64,000 nucleotides of DNA. It comes from Undibacterium sp. KW1 (lineage in GTDB: Bacteria; Pseudomonadota; Gammaproteobacteria; Burkholderiales; Burkholderiaceae_D). The stretch spans positions 2,170,001-2,234,000 of the forward strand of contig NZ_AP018439.1 in assembly GCF_009937955.1 (NCBI RefSeq). The letters are read 5' to 3'. A program made the position numbers and the translations under genes. Of the stretch, positions 55,736 to 64,000 are shown one piece after another (positions within the stretch are counted from its first letter, which is position 1; each line of letters begins with the position of its first letter). A model generated the notes under the pieces. It ran no database searches. It saw only the letters and a program-made list of their open reading frames with translations, and was not told where the DNA came from.

Positions 55736-56280
55736 TATTGTGTCGTTGATGCGGGAATAGTGTGAGGCCGGGTTTTGATGTTGCGCTATGACTTGTCAGA
55801 CTCGCGGGTATCAATTGACAGGAATGGTTTTAATCATGGAGTGGTATGCAATCTTGAACTTGGCCAAGTGTGAAGCTTGATGCCAGGCCGGTTAGTGTCG
55901 CTGAATGTGTCATCACCTGCAAGGGGTTTTGGTGTCAACATTCCGGGTTTTTGTACCTGCATTTTGTAACAGATCGATCTCACATCATTAGCCAGTAGCC
56001 CAGTTTGAGACGGGCAGATATTTTTCTGCATTGTTCAATATGGTTTCGGGTTTGATACTGCTTGGACAGGGCCGCCCGTGATCTGAGTGAAATGTGCCCG
56101 TCAATGGCAGTGCTACGAAGTCACTGCCCGATCTTATGTCTGTAAATCCACAGATTTCAAGGAACTTAAATGCTGTTGCCAGCAAATATGGTTTTTGTGC
56201 AATAAACAAGTGTAAACTTCTGACGATGAGAAATTGTCTGTTGAATTCACACCTGACTTTACCTGTATAAGCCTTAAGGC
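55736..56280. other. 545-base intergenic region, nothing recognised
   Basis: Only short shadow frames on the minus strand; no hairpin with T tract, no tRNA. Presumably contains the divergent promoters of the acyltransferase and the cyclase operon. Confidence 0.5.
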
Positions 56281-58170
56281 ATGTTGAAAATTCTGTTCCC
56301 TTTCATTCAAAGCGCAACCATACGCTGGTATGCCGCGCTGACGCTATTGCTGTTGCTGGCAATGGCAGGGGAGCTGTTTGGCCTGCATTTGCTGGCGACG
56401 ACAGAGTCGCGCCTGGGGGATGTGTATTTGCGGCACCATGCACCGAGCTATCAGCCTGACCCTGATATTGTGGTGGTGGATATTGATGACCCCAGCATGT
56501 TGGCCATGCAAAAAATTGCTGGCCTGTGGGTATGGAAGCGGGAGATACATGGTTTTTTGCTGGAGGCACTCGCTGGTTTTGCTCCTAAAGCGATAGCGTT
56601 CGATATCAGCTTTCAGGAACGTGATTTGGGTTCACCAAAAAGTGATACGTTTTTATCGGATCAGATTCGGGAATTTCCGCATGCTTATCAACAAAGCTTG
56701 CTGTTGGACGATGCGAATAGCGCCGACGCTATCGCCTTGGCTGATTTAAAGGATGCTTTTGCCATCAAAAATCAGGGTAAGGCAAACGCCAAGGTCAGTA
56801 TGCAACTGCCATTGGCGACAGAGCGTAGTGCCTGGCGTCTGGGTCTGGTGAATAGTTTGGTCGATGCTGATGGTGTGGTCCGGCGTTATCGCCTGTATGC
56901 GGACGTGGCTGGCTGGCATCTGCCGTCACTGCCTGCACGGGTTGTACAGGACCTGGGCTTTACTTTGCCGCAAGGCGCTGATTTTCAGATGTTCTGGCCT
57001 GCGCAGGGACACAAGCGTTTTGCCTATGCCGATTTGTTTAAAACACTCACAGAAGAACGACAGTATTTAGCGCCGGGGGCAGAAGCTGCTCTTGACCAGC
57101 TCTTTCGCAACAAGATTATTATCATAGGTTCTTCGGCTCCCGGGCTATTTGACCATCATTTAACGCCACTAGCGCCTGGTTATCCGGGGGCCGATATTCT
57201 GGCTGTTGCGATGGATAATTTAAAAAATGGGCGCAGCATACGTCAGGTTCCTCCCCAATGGCCTTTTGCTGCCGGGTTTGGGCTGATTGCCTTGCTGGTG
57301 CTGGCATTCCGGCAGCGTCTGCATCCGGGCATCACTGGCGGTGCTTTGCTGATATTGTCACTGGCAGCCGTTTATCTGGCAGACCAGATGGTAGCCCATC
57401 ACTGGATGTTGCCGGTAGTGACTCCCCTCATCTTTGCCTGGGCCTGGTTTGTGTCGGCGGCACTTGCCGGGTATCTGCGTGAGCGGCGCACCCGTGACCG
57501 CACAGTGTCACTGTTTGGCCGCTTCCTTAATCCCCAGGTGGTACGCAAGATCGTGGATCACGGCGAGACGGTAGAAAGTCTCTCTGGTCAGATGCGTCTT
57601 ATTACCGTGCTGTTTTCTGACATACGTGGTTTCACCACGCTGGCAGAAAGCAAAGCTCCACAAGATGTCGTGAATATTCTCAACCGTTATTTTGAACGCC
57701 AGGTAGAAGTCGTCTGGAAGCATGGTGGTACGCTGGATAAATACATAGGTGACTGCATCATGGCTTTTTGGGGCGCGCCCATGGATGACCCCGAGCATGC
57801 CTCCCATGCTGTAGCCGCCGCCCTGGAAATGCAGGATAACTTGCTTGCCTTCAGGCAAGAGCTGCTTGCGGAAGAAGATTCAGACCTGGCTGACTTTGAC
57901 GTGGGCATCGGTGTACACACAGGAACTGCTGTGGTAGGCTTTATTGGTGCCAAACGCAAGCTTGATTACACCGCTATTGGCGACAACGTCAATCTCGCCA
58001 GCCGGGTAGAGGGCCTGACCAAGGGCATTGCCAGAGCCCTGGTAACCAAGGAAACCATGTTGGCCTGCGGCGACAATGCCGATATCACTTTTAGTTTGCG
58101 TGGCTCATTTGCCGTCAAGGGCAGGGCTGCAGAAGTTGAATTGTACGAACCTCTGAGGAAAATCCCATGA
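56281..58170 (+). CDS. Adenylate cyclase with CHASE2 sensor domain
   Basis: A 629-residue inner-membrane class III cyclase. N-terminal TM, periplasmic CHASE2 domain (about 30-300; starts ESRLGDVYLRHHAPS, contains PDIVVVDIDDPSM), then three TM helices (about 320-395) and the catalytic domain (about 435-620). Metal-binding Asp447 (LFSDIRGFTTL) and Asp491 (KYIGDCIMAFWG) and the adenine-selecting Lys/Asp (DKYIGD, LDYTAIGD) are all present, so cAMP production is predicted. First of three genes, with a 4-base overlap (ATGA) to the next. Confidence 0.9.
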   Translation: MLKILFPFIQSATIRWYAALTLLLLLAMAGELFGLHLLATTESRLGDVYLRHHAPSYQPDPDIVVVDIDDPSMLAMQKIAGLWVWKREIHGFLLEALAGFAPKAIAFDISFQERDLGSPKSDTFLSDQIREFPHAYQQSLLLDDANSADAIALADLKDAFAIKNQGKANAKVSMQLPLATERSAWRLGLVNSLVDADGVVRRYRLYADVAGWHLPSLPARVVQDLGFTLPQGADFQMFWPAQGHKRFAYADLFKTLTEERQYLAPGAEAALDQLFRNKIIIIGSSAPGLFDHHLTPLAPGYPGADILAVAMDNLKNGRSIRQVPPQWPFAAGFGLIALLVLAFRQRLHPGITGGALLILSLAAVYLADQMVAHHWMLPVVTPLIFAWAWFVSAALAGYLRERRTRDRTVSLFGRFLNPQVVRKIVDHGETVESLSGQMRLITVLFSDIRGFTTLAESKAPQDVVNILNRYFERQVEVVWKHGGTLDKYIGDCIMAFWGAPMDDPEHASHAVAAALEMQDNLLAFRQELLAEEDSDLADFDVGIGVHTGTAVVGFIGAKRKLDYTAIGDNVNLASRVEGLTKGIARALVTKETMLACGDNADITFSLRGSFAVKGRAAEVELYEPLRKIP

Positions 58171-58724
58171 AGATACCGATTTTAATTGCGGCAGTCATGC
58201 TGACTGGCAATGCGTTAGCCGAGTCTGCAACCACCTCCAAATCTACCGAGTTAATGGACAAGGCCAGCGCCGATGCTGCTGTTATTGCTACCCTGGCAAA
58301 CCAGACCAGAGTGGATGTCATGCAACGCAGTGGTGCCTGGACTCAAGTAAAAACTTCTGCCGGGCAAGCTGGCTGGGTGAGAATGACAGCCTTGCGCCTG
58401 GATGCAAGCGCCAACAGCAATGCTGCGCCTGCTTCGGGCGGTAATGTACTGGGCTCCCTGATGACCAGTGGCCGCACGTCGAATACTGGTACGGTTGGTA
58501 ATGGTGTCAAAGGTCTGGATAAAGAGGATATACGCAGAGCCTCACCGAATTATGCCGAACTGCAGAAAATGCAGAAATTTACAGCCGATAAAAACAGCGC
58601 CCAGGCGTTTGCTCAGCGTTCACCACTCGTGGCAAGCAATGTCGAATATTCAAGCCAGGATAAAGCTGGAAAACGGGGGGCAATTAAATGCGTACATTAC
58701 AAAAACTTGCGATTGCCGGACTGA
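58167..58724 (+). CDS. Secreted SH3-domain protein
   Basis: A 185-residue protein: signal peptide about 1-19 (MLTGNALAES), then an SH3b-like domain about 28-78 (VIATLANQTRVDVMQRSGAWTQVKTSAGQAGWVRM), then a Gly/Ser/Asn-rich linker and a conserved-looking C-terminus (GLDKEDIRRASPNYAELQKM). The last ~10 codons (after KAGKRG) overlap the M48 gene by 37 bases and may be an artefact: a seventh G in the G6 run at 58675-58680 would end the gene at a TAA just before the M48 ATG. Partner of the M48 protease by synteny. Confidence 0.75.
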   Translation: MKIPILIAAVMLTGNALAESATTSKSTELMDKASADAAVIATLANQTRVDVMQRSGAWTQVKTSAGQAGWVRMTALRLDASANSNAAPASGGNVLGSLMTSGRTSNTGTVGNGVKGLDKEDIRRASPNYAELQKMQKFTADKNSAQAFAQRSPLVASNVEYSSQDKAGKRGAIKCVHYKNLRLPD

Positions 58725-59563
58725 CTTTGGTGCTATGCGGTTCTGCAATTGCGCAGGGTGGTATTTTCGGCCAGATTCTCGACGCCACGAGAGGCAAAAC
58801 GGGTGTTGCAGGTGACTTACTGGATAAAGCCAAGCCTATCATTGAAAATTCAGGGATAGATGAACCAAGAGAAATAGAAATAGGTAATGAATTTGCCGCT
58901 GTCTTGTTGGGGGCGAAACCTTTGCTGAATGATCCAGCTTTGCAGCGCTACGTAAATACTCTGGGGCGCTGGTTGGCATCGCAAACCGAGAGACCTGATT
59001 TGCCATGGACTTTTGGTGTGCTGGATGATGTGGGCTTCAATGCTTTTGCTACACCAGGTGGCAAGATTTTTGTCACCAAAGGGTTGCTGGCGCGCATGCG
59101 TAATGAAGCTGAATTGGTGGGCGTGCTATCGCACGAAATTGCTCACGTCGTATTGAAACATCATGTGAATGCCATGCAGTCAAAAGCATGGACAGATGTT
59201 TTCGGTGATGTCGCTGGCAGTAAACTCAAAGGTAATTTTGCAGAAGTTAGAGGTATGGTGGTCAATTTAGGTAAAGATATGTTAACCAAAGGTCTTGATA
59301 AGGGGGATGAATATGCCGCCGATCGTGTGGGTGTGGTAATTGCTGCTCGCGCAGGTTTTGACCCCTATGGATTGCCAGCTGTATTGCAAACTTTACAGTC
59401 ACAAAATGCGCAGGATGGTAATTTCAGTTTGTTGTTTGAAACGCACCCGTCCCCAACTGACCGTCTTGATAATCTGGACAAAGTCATGCGTAACCGCTTT
59501 GAATCCACCAATGGTTCTCAGGGGCGTTCGTTTAACGACAGGTTCAAAGAATTCAGCCGTTGA
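58688..59563 (+). CDS. M48-family zinc metalloprotease
   Basis: A 291-residue secreted or periplasmic peptidase. Signal peptide about 1-22, active site HEIAH (His149, Glu150, His153) with third ligand Glu208 in DEYAADRVGV; C-terminal THPSPTDRLDNLDKV motif is typical of the BepA/LoiP/YcaL-like group that trims outer-membrane proteins. Last gene of the cyclase-SH3-M48 cluster, ended by a strong terminator. Confidence 0.9.
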   Translation: MRTLQKLAIAGLTLVLCGSAIAQGGIFGQILDATRGKTGVAGDLLDKAKPIIENSGIDEPREIEIGNEFAAVLLGAKPLLNDPALQRYVNTLGRWLASQTERPDLPWTFGVLDDVGFNAFATPGGKIFVTKGLLARMRNEAELVGVLSHEIAHVVLKHHVNAMQSKAWTDVFGDVAGSKLKGNFAEVRGMVVNLGKDMLTKGLDKGDEYAADRVGVVIAARAGFDPYGLPAVLQTLQSQNAQDGNFSLLFETHPSPTDRLDNLDKVMRNRFESTNGSQGRSFNDRFKEFSR

Positions 59564-59581
59564 TGAGTTCAGATTTTGAAT

Positions 59582-59622
59582 AAAAAACGCCGCACCAGTT
59601 GTTGAATGGTGCGGCGTTTTTC
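59582..59622 (+). terminator. Terminator of the cyclase-SH3-M48 operon
   Basis: AAAAACGCCGCACCA/TGGTGCGGCGTTTTT stem, short loop, then T-rich tract. Confidence 0.92.
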
Positions 59623-59655
59623 ATTCATGATGACACTGCGTTTACTACGCCATTC

Positions 59656-60462
59656 CTAGTAAAACTTCGCCAGCAATTTAGACAGTTTCCCATTCGCCGT
59701 TCCCTTGCGTATGACGACATTCAATTTTTCCATTTCTGCTTCATATCTGCCATTGGCTGCGGCGAAATGGGTGGTGTCGTAAAACACGGGTTTGGCTGAG
59801 ACATAGAAGGTCTTGCCTGTCAGCTCTGGGTCATTGAAGCTGGGGATTAGCTGGTCGCGCAGGTAGGCTTCTACCTGGCTGGACCGCTGCAATTGGCGCA
59901 CAGGCCAGAGCATGATGTCGCTGCGGCGGTTCATGAGTTTTTTAAAGCGAGCGGCTGATGAGGCGGAGTCTTCCTGCACCTGGAAGACGACATTCTTTGC
60001 TTTCTCAAAATCCATGCCGTGGCTGAAGCCGCGGCCAATGCTGACGGTTTTGCCACGCAGGTCTTCCATGGACTGGAAGTTGGGGCGAGGGTCGCCATAG
60101 GTAATCGCCCAGATTTTTTCACTGACAACCGGGGTGGAAAAGTGATACAGCTTCAGGCGTTCTGGTGATTTGGAAATACCAAAGATAATGCCTTCGCCAT
60201 TTTGCGCCATCAGTTGCGCACGGTTCCAGGGTAATAACAGCTTGTCAAAACGGATGCCTGATTCACGTTCAAAATAGATGAGTATGGCTTCCAGGCCGCG
60301 GTCCAGTGGCAATTGCCTTCCATGGATGTCCAGGCTCTCTTGCAGGAAGAGTTTGATGAGGGGCTTGTCCTGCCCAGGTTTTACCGTGCTGGCAAACGCA
60401 GGCGTGAGTGCGAATAAAGAGAGTGATACAAGACAGGCAAACTGTTTGAAGCGGTGCAGCAT
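59656..60462 (-). CDS. Periplasmic amino-acid-type substrate-binding protein
   Basis: A 268-residue SBP_bac_3-like protein. ATG 60462 with GAG at proper distance gives MLHRFKQFACLVSLSLFALTPAFA, a clear signal peptide; the longer frame starts 10 codons earlier. Fold markers: IRFDKLLLPWNRAQLMAQNGEG, the GKTVSIGRGFS segment and VIRKGTANGKLSKLLAKF. There is no permease or ATPase gene nearby, so it may serve in sensing rather than uptake. Confidence 0.78.
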   Translation of the reverse strand: MLHRFKQFACLVSLSLFALTPAFASTVKPGQDKPLIKLFLQESLDIHGRQLPLDRGLEAILIYFERESGIRFDKLLLPWNRAQLMAQNGEGIIFGISKSPERLKLYHFSTPVVSEKIWAITYGDPRPNFQSMEDLRGKTVSIGRGFSHGMDFEKAKNVVFQVQEDSASSAARFKKLMNRRSDIMLWPVRQLQRSSQVEAYLRDQLIPSFNDPELTGKTFYVSAKPVFYDTTHFAAANGRYEAEMEKLNVVIRKGTANGKLSKLLAKFY

Positions 60463-60793
60463 AGGTATTCTCGACGACAGCTTGACTGTCAAATGGTATT
60501 TCTAAAATGTGGTGCAATGAGGCAGCATTACAAATTCATTGCAATTTCATCGCAACTGAATATGCAGCTTGATTTTTTGTGAAGACATCATGGCATCAGC
60601 TTGCGCAATGGCGATGAGTATCAGGGTGTGGTCTCAAAATTGCAGTTTTAATCCGCGCTGATTGTAGTCCGCAATTGCCCGAATTTTGTGCGTTCTTGGG
60701 ATAGGAAAACTTTGTTTGCATTCTTATTCTTGTGCCAAGTTAAAACCGGATAGAATTTGGTTTGATAACCAAAATAACGAGCAGGCCTTCATT

Positions 60794-61402
60794 ATGTCCA
60801 GAAAATCCAATACCGAGCAGCGCCGCAAGGAGATTGTTTTTGCCCTGCTGTCTGTCATGGCAGAGCACGGTTATGAAAAGGCCACTATCCTTGCCATTGC
60901 CAGGCAGGCTGGCCTGGCTCCGGGTTTGATTCATTATCATTTCAAGAGCAAGGGCGAGATTCTGCTTTATCTGGTCAAGTTGCTGGCTGATCTGTCGCGT
61001 ACCCGCTATGAAGTGATGGCTGCAGCGGCCAGTACGCCACAAGACAAACTGCTGGCCTATATCAATGCCCGTCTGGCCAAAGGCGAGGGTGCCTTACCGG
61101 AGGCGGTTTCTGCCTGGGTGGTGATAGGTGCCGAGGCAGTGAGGCAGCCTGAGGTGCGGGCAGTGTTTCAAGAGGCCATTGCTGCCGAACTGGAATTGAT
61201 ACAGGCTTTGTTGACAGCATGTCTGCATCAGCAAAAGAGGCGCATAGATCGCGTTGCTGAGCTGGCCGCTGGTTTGCTGGCGTTCATGGAGGGGGCATTT
61301 CAACTCGCCAGTGCTGCCGGGGATATCATGCCGCAGGGCTATGCGGCAGTGACAGCAAGCGCATTCATAGAAAACAGCATGGCGGCACAGGCATCTGTCT
61401 AA
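60794..61402 (+). CDS. TetR-family regulator (BetI-like)
   Basis: A 202-residue regulator. ATG 60794 gives MSRKSNTEQRRKEIVFALLSVMAEHGYEKATILAIARQAGLAPGLIHYHFKSKGEIL, a textbook TetR helix-turn-helix; upstream codons to 60686 are not plausible. The C-terminal ligand domain is BetI/TetR_C-like. Monocistronic; target unknown. Confidence 0.88.
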   Translation: MSRKSNTEQRRKEIVFALLSVMAEHGYEKATILAIARQAGLAPGLIHYHFKSKGEILLYLVKLLADLSRTRYEVMAAAASTPQDKLLAYINARLAKGEGALPEAVSAWVVIGAEAVRQPEVRAVFQEAIAAELELIQALLTACLHQQKRRIDRVAELAAGLLAFMEGAFQLASAAGDIMPQGYAAVTASAFIENSMAAQASV

Positions 61403-61433
61403 ATAGTGTTAAGGCCGCAGCTATACAAACAGG

Positions 61434-61994
61434 CTACTCTTTCCAGCCATTCTCCATCATATTGAACAAGGTGTGCAGCGAAGCTTTTGGGTTTTCTGCA
61501 TCTTTTGATCGATGAAATGCATCGAGAATAAAATGGGCGAGGGCTTCAGCCTCAGCTTTTTCGAGCTTGTTTTTGGTTTCTTGCTGTAGCGCCGCAGCGA
61601 GTGACTTTTCATAACGCATCCAGACCTGCTTTGCGTAAGCATATAGATCTGGCGTGGAATAGATCAAATTCCTGAAGGCGTTGACTTCTTTCTTTTTCTT
61701 TTCATCAAAAGCCATATAGCTTGAGAAATACTCAAGCAAGGAGTCAAGTATGGAAACACCTGCTTTTCTGTCTGTAACGGCAGCAATCAGGCGTGCTTCG
61801 CGCTCATCTTCTTCGTCGAATACCAGAGTTTCTTTGGTCGGAAAATATTTGAACAGGGTAGGTACTGACACTTCAGCAAGGCGGGCAATTTCTGCCGTTG
61901 TTACCTGATCGTAACCTCTTTCTATGAACAAGCCAGTGGCCAGGTCAGAAATCATTTTCCTGGTTTTCGCTTTTTTTAATTCCCTCAGTCCCAT
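61434..61994 (-). CDS. TetR-family regulator next to the flavin monooxygenase
   Basis: A 186-residue regulator with KTRKMISDLATGLFIERGYDQVTTAEIARLAEVSVPTLFKYFPTKETLV at the N-terminus. Divergent from the FAD monooxygenase/MFS pair, the usual arrangement for a local repressor. The 310-base interval contains an inverted repeat TTAATTAT..ATAATTAA (62073-62097) that may be its operator. Confidence 0.88.
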   Translation of the reverse strand: MGLRELKKAKTRKMISDLATGLFIERGYDQVTTAEIARLAEVSVPTLFKYFPTKETLVFDEEDEREARLIAAVTDRKAGVSILDSLLEYFSSYMAFDEKKKKEVNAFRNLIYSTPDLYAYAKQVWMRYEKSLAAALQQETKNKLEKAEAEALAHFILDAFHRSKDAENPKASLHTLFNMMENGWKE

Positions 61995-62072
61995 TTCAGT
62001 TCCATCTCAGCTCAATTCCTTTTTTTATTTCGACTAAATACGACATTGTTCACTGCCTTCATTTTAACAGAA

Positions 62073-62097
62073 TTAATTATCTCAATAAAATAATTAA
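62073..62097. promoter_or_regulatory. Candidate operator between tetR and the monooxygenase
   Basis: Perfect 8-bp arms TTAATTAT/ATAATTAA with a 9-base spacer in the divergent control region. AT-rich palindromes arise easily by chance, so support is weak. Confidence 0.35.
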
Positions 62098-62304
62098 GTC
62101 ACTTTACTTTTTAATTTGGTTAACTTATGATGCAGATCAAGGCAAAATTCCGGGAAATGGTTTTGTGGGTAAAAAATCCTGAGCTCCCTGCAATATTTGC
62201 AATTTCAAAACGTCTATCCATTAAGCCGCAAGTTCAAGCCACAATACATGTATGTGGCCTGAGGTCGTGCGCAATGTGTGGATAAAAAAACCAGGATGAC
62301 CGCA

Positions 62305-63507
62305 ATGACTCAAATCCATCAACAAACTCCTGTACAAGACAAGCAAATCGCCATCATAGGTGCCGGACCAGGCGGGCTGACTCTGGCCAGACTGCTGCAG
62401 ATGCATGGTGCAAAAGTGAAGGTGTTTGAAAGGGATATCAACCAGTTTGCCAGAATGCAGGGTGCAACTTTGAATCTGAATGAGGATTCAGGCTTGGCAG
62501 CCTTGCGTGGTGCAGGTTTGATGGAAGCATTTGAGCATGCGTATCGTCCGGGTGCCGAAAAAATGCTGTTTGTGGATGCACAGGCAGCAGTCATTATCGA
62601 TGAGCTTGGTGCTGAGAGTAATGACAGGCCTGAGATAGACCGCGGCCCCTTGAGAAATCTGTTGCTGGCTTCGCTGGCTGAAGACACAGTAGTGTGGGAC
62701 GCCCGCTTCTCGTCTTTGCAGAGGACAGATGAATCAGTGAAGATTTCGTTTGAAAACGGCGATCAATTCACTGCTGATTTACTCATCGCAGCCGATGGGG
62801 CGAACTCGAAAATACGTCCCTATATCACACCGCTTGCACCAGAGTATTCTGGTGTGACTGTACTGGAAGGGAATGTCGCAGACGTAGCAAACACGATTCC
62901 TGAATTGTATGAATTGCTCGATGGTGGAAAAGTCTGTGTGCTTGATGATGAAAAGACTTTATTCATTGTATTGAAAGGCGACGGCAGCGTCGCTTTTTAC
63001 ACCGGGCATAAAGCTGATCAACAATGGAGTACGCAATGCGGTATCGATTTTTCTGACCGGGCGCAGGTATTGGCGTGGTTTCAGCAGGAATTCAAAGGCT
63101 GGAGCAATATATGGGCAGAGTTGTTCCGGCATGCCAGCCTGCCTTTCATGCCGCGCCCGCAATTTTGTGCGCCGCTTGATCAAAGCTGGCCATCTTTGCC
63201 TAACCTTACCATGCTTGGTGACGCTGCTCACGTCATGCCGCCGTATGCGGGCGAGGGTGTGAATATGGCGATGCAGGATGCCCTGGTGCTGGCTACGCAG
63301 TTGCTGAACCCTGATATGCCAGACATGCAAGCCGCCATTGCCGCCTATGAAATAGAAATGCGCACACGGAATGCTGCGACCGCAGCAGAGACCATGCAAT
63401 TTACCAGAGTCTTTCATTCCTATGAAGCCGTGCCGTTTTTCCGGGAATTCTTTACCGGGAACCAGGACGTGCTTTTACAAAACGATAGCTTCAGGAAAGC
63501 TGCCTAG
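62305..63507 (+). CDS. TetX-like FAD-dependent monooxygenase
   Basis: A 400-residue class A flavoprotein monooxygenase; CAGG lies 9 bases before ATG 62305 (GTG 62278 and ATG 62296 are weaker). GxGxxG at IIGAGPGGLTLARLLQ, the NADPH/FAD motif LLIAADGANSKIRP and the second FAD motif TMLGDAAHVMPPYAGEGVNMAMQDAL are intact. Closest in memory to the Tet(X) group that hydroxylates tetracyclines (NGxN/EINR-like PEIDRGPLRNLLL, GDAAHxMPPxxGxG). Adjacent TetR and MFS genes suggest an inducible detoxification or resistance module; the substrate is unproven. Confidence 0.85.
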   Translation: MTQIHQQTPVQDKQIAIIGAGPGGLTLARLLQMHGAKVKVFERDINQFARMQGATLNLNEDSGLAALRGAGLMEAFEHAYRPGAEKMLFVDAQAAVIIDELGAESNDRPEIDRGPLRNLLLASLAEDTVVWDARFSSLQRTDESVKISFENGDQFTADLLIAADGANSKIRPYITPLAPEYSGVTVLEGNVADVANTIPELYELLDGGKVCVLDDEKTLFIVLKGDGSVAFYTGHKADQQWSTQCGIDFSDRAQVLAWFQQEFKGWSNIWAELFRHASLPFMPRPQFCAPLDQSWPSLPNLTMLGDAAHVMPPYAGEGVNMAMQDALVLATQLLNPDMPDMQAAIAAYEIEMRTRNAATAAETMQFTRVFHSYEAVPFFREFFTGNQDVLLQNDSFRKAA

Positions 63508-63572
63508 ACTACATAAAAATATGAACTCAGGCCATAACCAGGCGCCTAAGTTTCATCCCAAAGAAAGAAAAT

Positions 63573-64000
63573 ATGAATCAAGCTATCTCTACCGAACCGC
63601 CAGCGAAGTTCACTGGCTACCAAAAATTTGTACTCGCTATATTGGCGTTCTTGCAGTTCACCATTATTCTCGATTTCATGATCATGTCGCCCCTTGGGGC
63701 GATTTTGATGCCGGCATTGAATATCACGCCTTCACAATTTGGTGTGGTGGTGTCGGCCTATGCCTTTAGCGCGGGTATTGCCGGGTTTGCGGCAGCGGGT
63801 TTTGCTGACCGTTTTGACCGCAAAAAACTGCTGCTGTTTTTTTACGTTGGTTTTATCCTTGGTACCTTCCTTTGCGGTATCGCTCCTAATTTCTATTTCC
63901 TCTTATTTGCCCGCATCATAACGGGCTTGTTTGGCGGTGTCATTGGCTCCATCGTGATGGCAATTACGACAGACTTGTTCCCATTTTCCATGCGTGGCAG
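63573..64000 (+). CDS. MFS transporter (5' part)
   Basis: First 142 codons of a major facilitator; runs off the right edge. Starts MNQAISTEPPAKFTGYQKFV with AAAGAAAG upstream. TM1 (FVLAILAFLQFTIILDFMIM), TM2-TM4 and the loop motif GFADRFDRKKLL are recognisable. Lies 65 bases after the monooxygenase, likely in the same operon. Sugar- or drug-efflux type cannot be decided from this part. Confidence 0.88.
   Translation, partial: MNQAISTEPPAKFTGYQKFVLAILAFLQFTIILDFMIMSPLGAILMPALNITPSQFGVVVSAYAFSAGIAGFAAAGFADRFDRKKLLLFFYVGFILGTFLCGIAPNFYFLLFARIITGLFGGVIGSIVMAITTDLFPFSMRG

Noticed and set aside
52870..56280. A third tRNA-Leu att copy marking the right end of element II
   Set aside because: I scanned for the CCTCGGGCACCA core and its flanks and found none; the end is probably deleted.
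55736..56280. Possible small RNA in the long gap
   Set aside because: No promoter-hairpin-T-tract combination that I could see on either strand.
62073..62097. AT-rich palindrome as a proven TetR operator
   Set aside because: Kept only as a low-confidence site; such short AT palindromes are frequent by chance and no second copy is present.

Overview
The window is a piece of a betaproteobacterial chromosome (Burkholderiales, most likely Oxalobacteraceae; the family call is an inference from gene order and protein similarity as I recall it). Support comes from the linkages clpX-lon, rpsF-priB-rpsR-rplI-dnaB, leuC-leuD-leuB-asd-fimV-truA and lepA-lepB-DUF4845-rnc-era-recO-pdxJ-acpS-uvrC-pgsA, from the LexA boxes, and from an entericidin-type lipoprotein between leuC and leuD.

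Region by region. 1-9.5 kb holds proteolysis (clpX end, lon), the SOS repressor lexA with two abutting LexA boxes, a ribosomal protein/primosome operon, replicative helicase dnaB and a DUF47-Pit phosphate uptake pair. 9.5-14.2 kb holds a LytTR-type two-component system and a REC-GGDEF-EAL c-di-GMP protein, all on the minus strand. 14.4-24.7 kb holds aroC, leucine biosynthesis, asd, the large polar protein fimV and truA. 24.8-34.5 kb is the lepA to pgsA housekeeping cluster, in which both rnc and uvrC are interrupted by what looks like one missing G in a G run. 34.5-35.2 kb carries three identical tRNA-Gly genes, tRNA-Cys and tRNA-Leu(UAA).

The 3' end of tRNA-Leu is an integration site. An exact 28-bp copy of it recurs at 49005-49032, bounding an element of about 13.8 kb. 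This element begins with a scarred prophage end: an integrase split by a ~1 kb inversion, a ParB-like gene split by the same inversion, an internally deleted large terminase, gpW, and portal and Dam fragments. It continues with small regulated genes, a type III restriction-modification pair, an SOS-controlled umuDC operon, and a small membrane protein coupled to a nuclease-helicase fusion. A second, broken element follows directly (49.03 to about 52 kb): an integrase start cut to a few codons, a DUF4062 protein, a membrane protein, and a decayed second umuC next to an 851-bp IS5-family insertion. The islands look like stacked, related defence/SOS elements. From about 54 kb the sequence looks like ordinary chromosome again: a secreted Tudor-like repeat protein, an acyltransferase, a CHASE2 adenylate cyclase/SH3/M48 protease cluster, a periplasmic binding protein, two TetR regulators, a TetX-like flavin monooxygenase and the start of an MFS transporter.

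Most notable: the integrase inversion that would restore two genes if flipped, the stacked islands, the compact membrane protein + nuclease-helicase pair, two small Sm-like-patterned proteins, twin operator/leader modules, and three coding frames each broken by G5 to G4 contraction.
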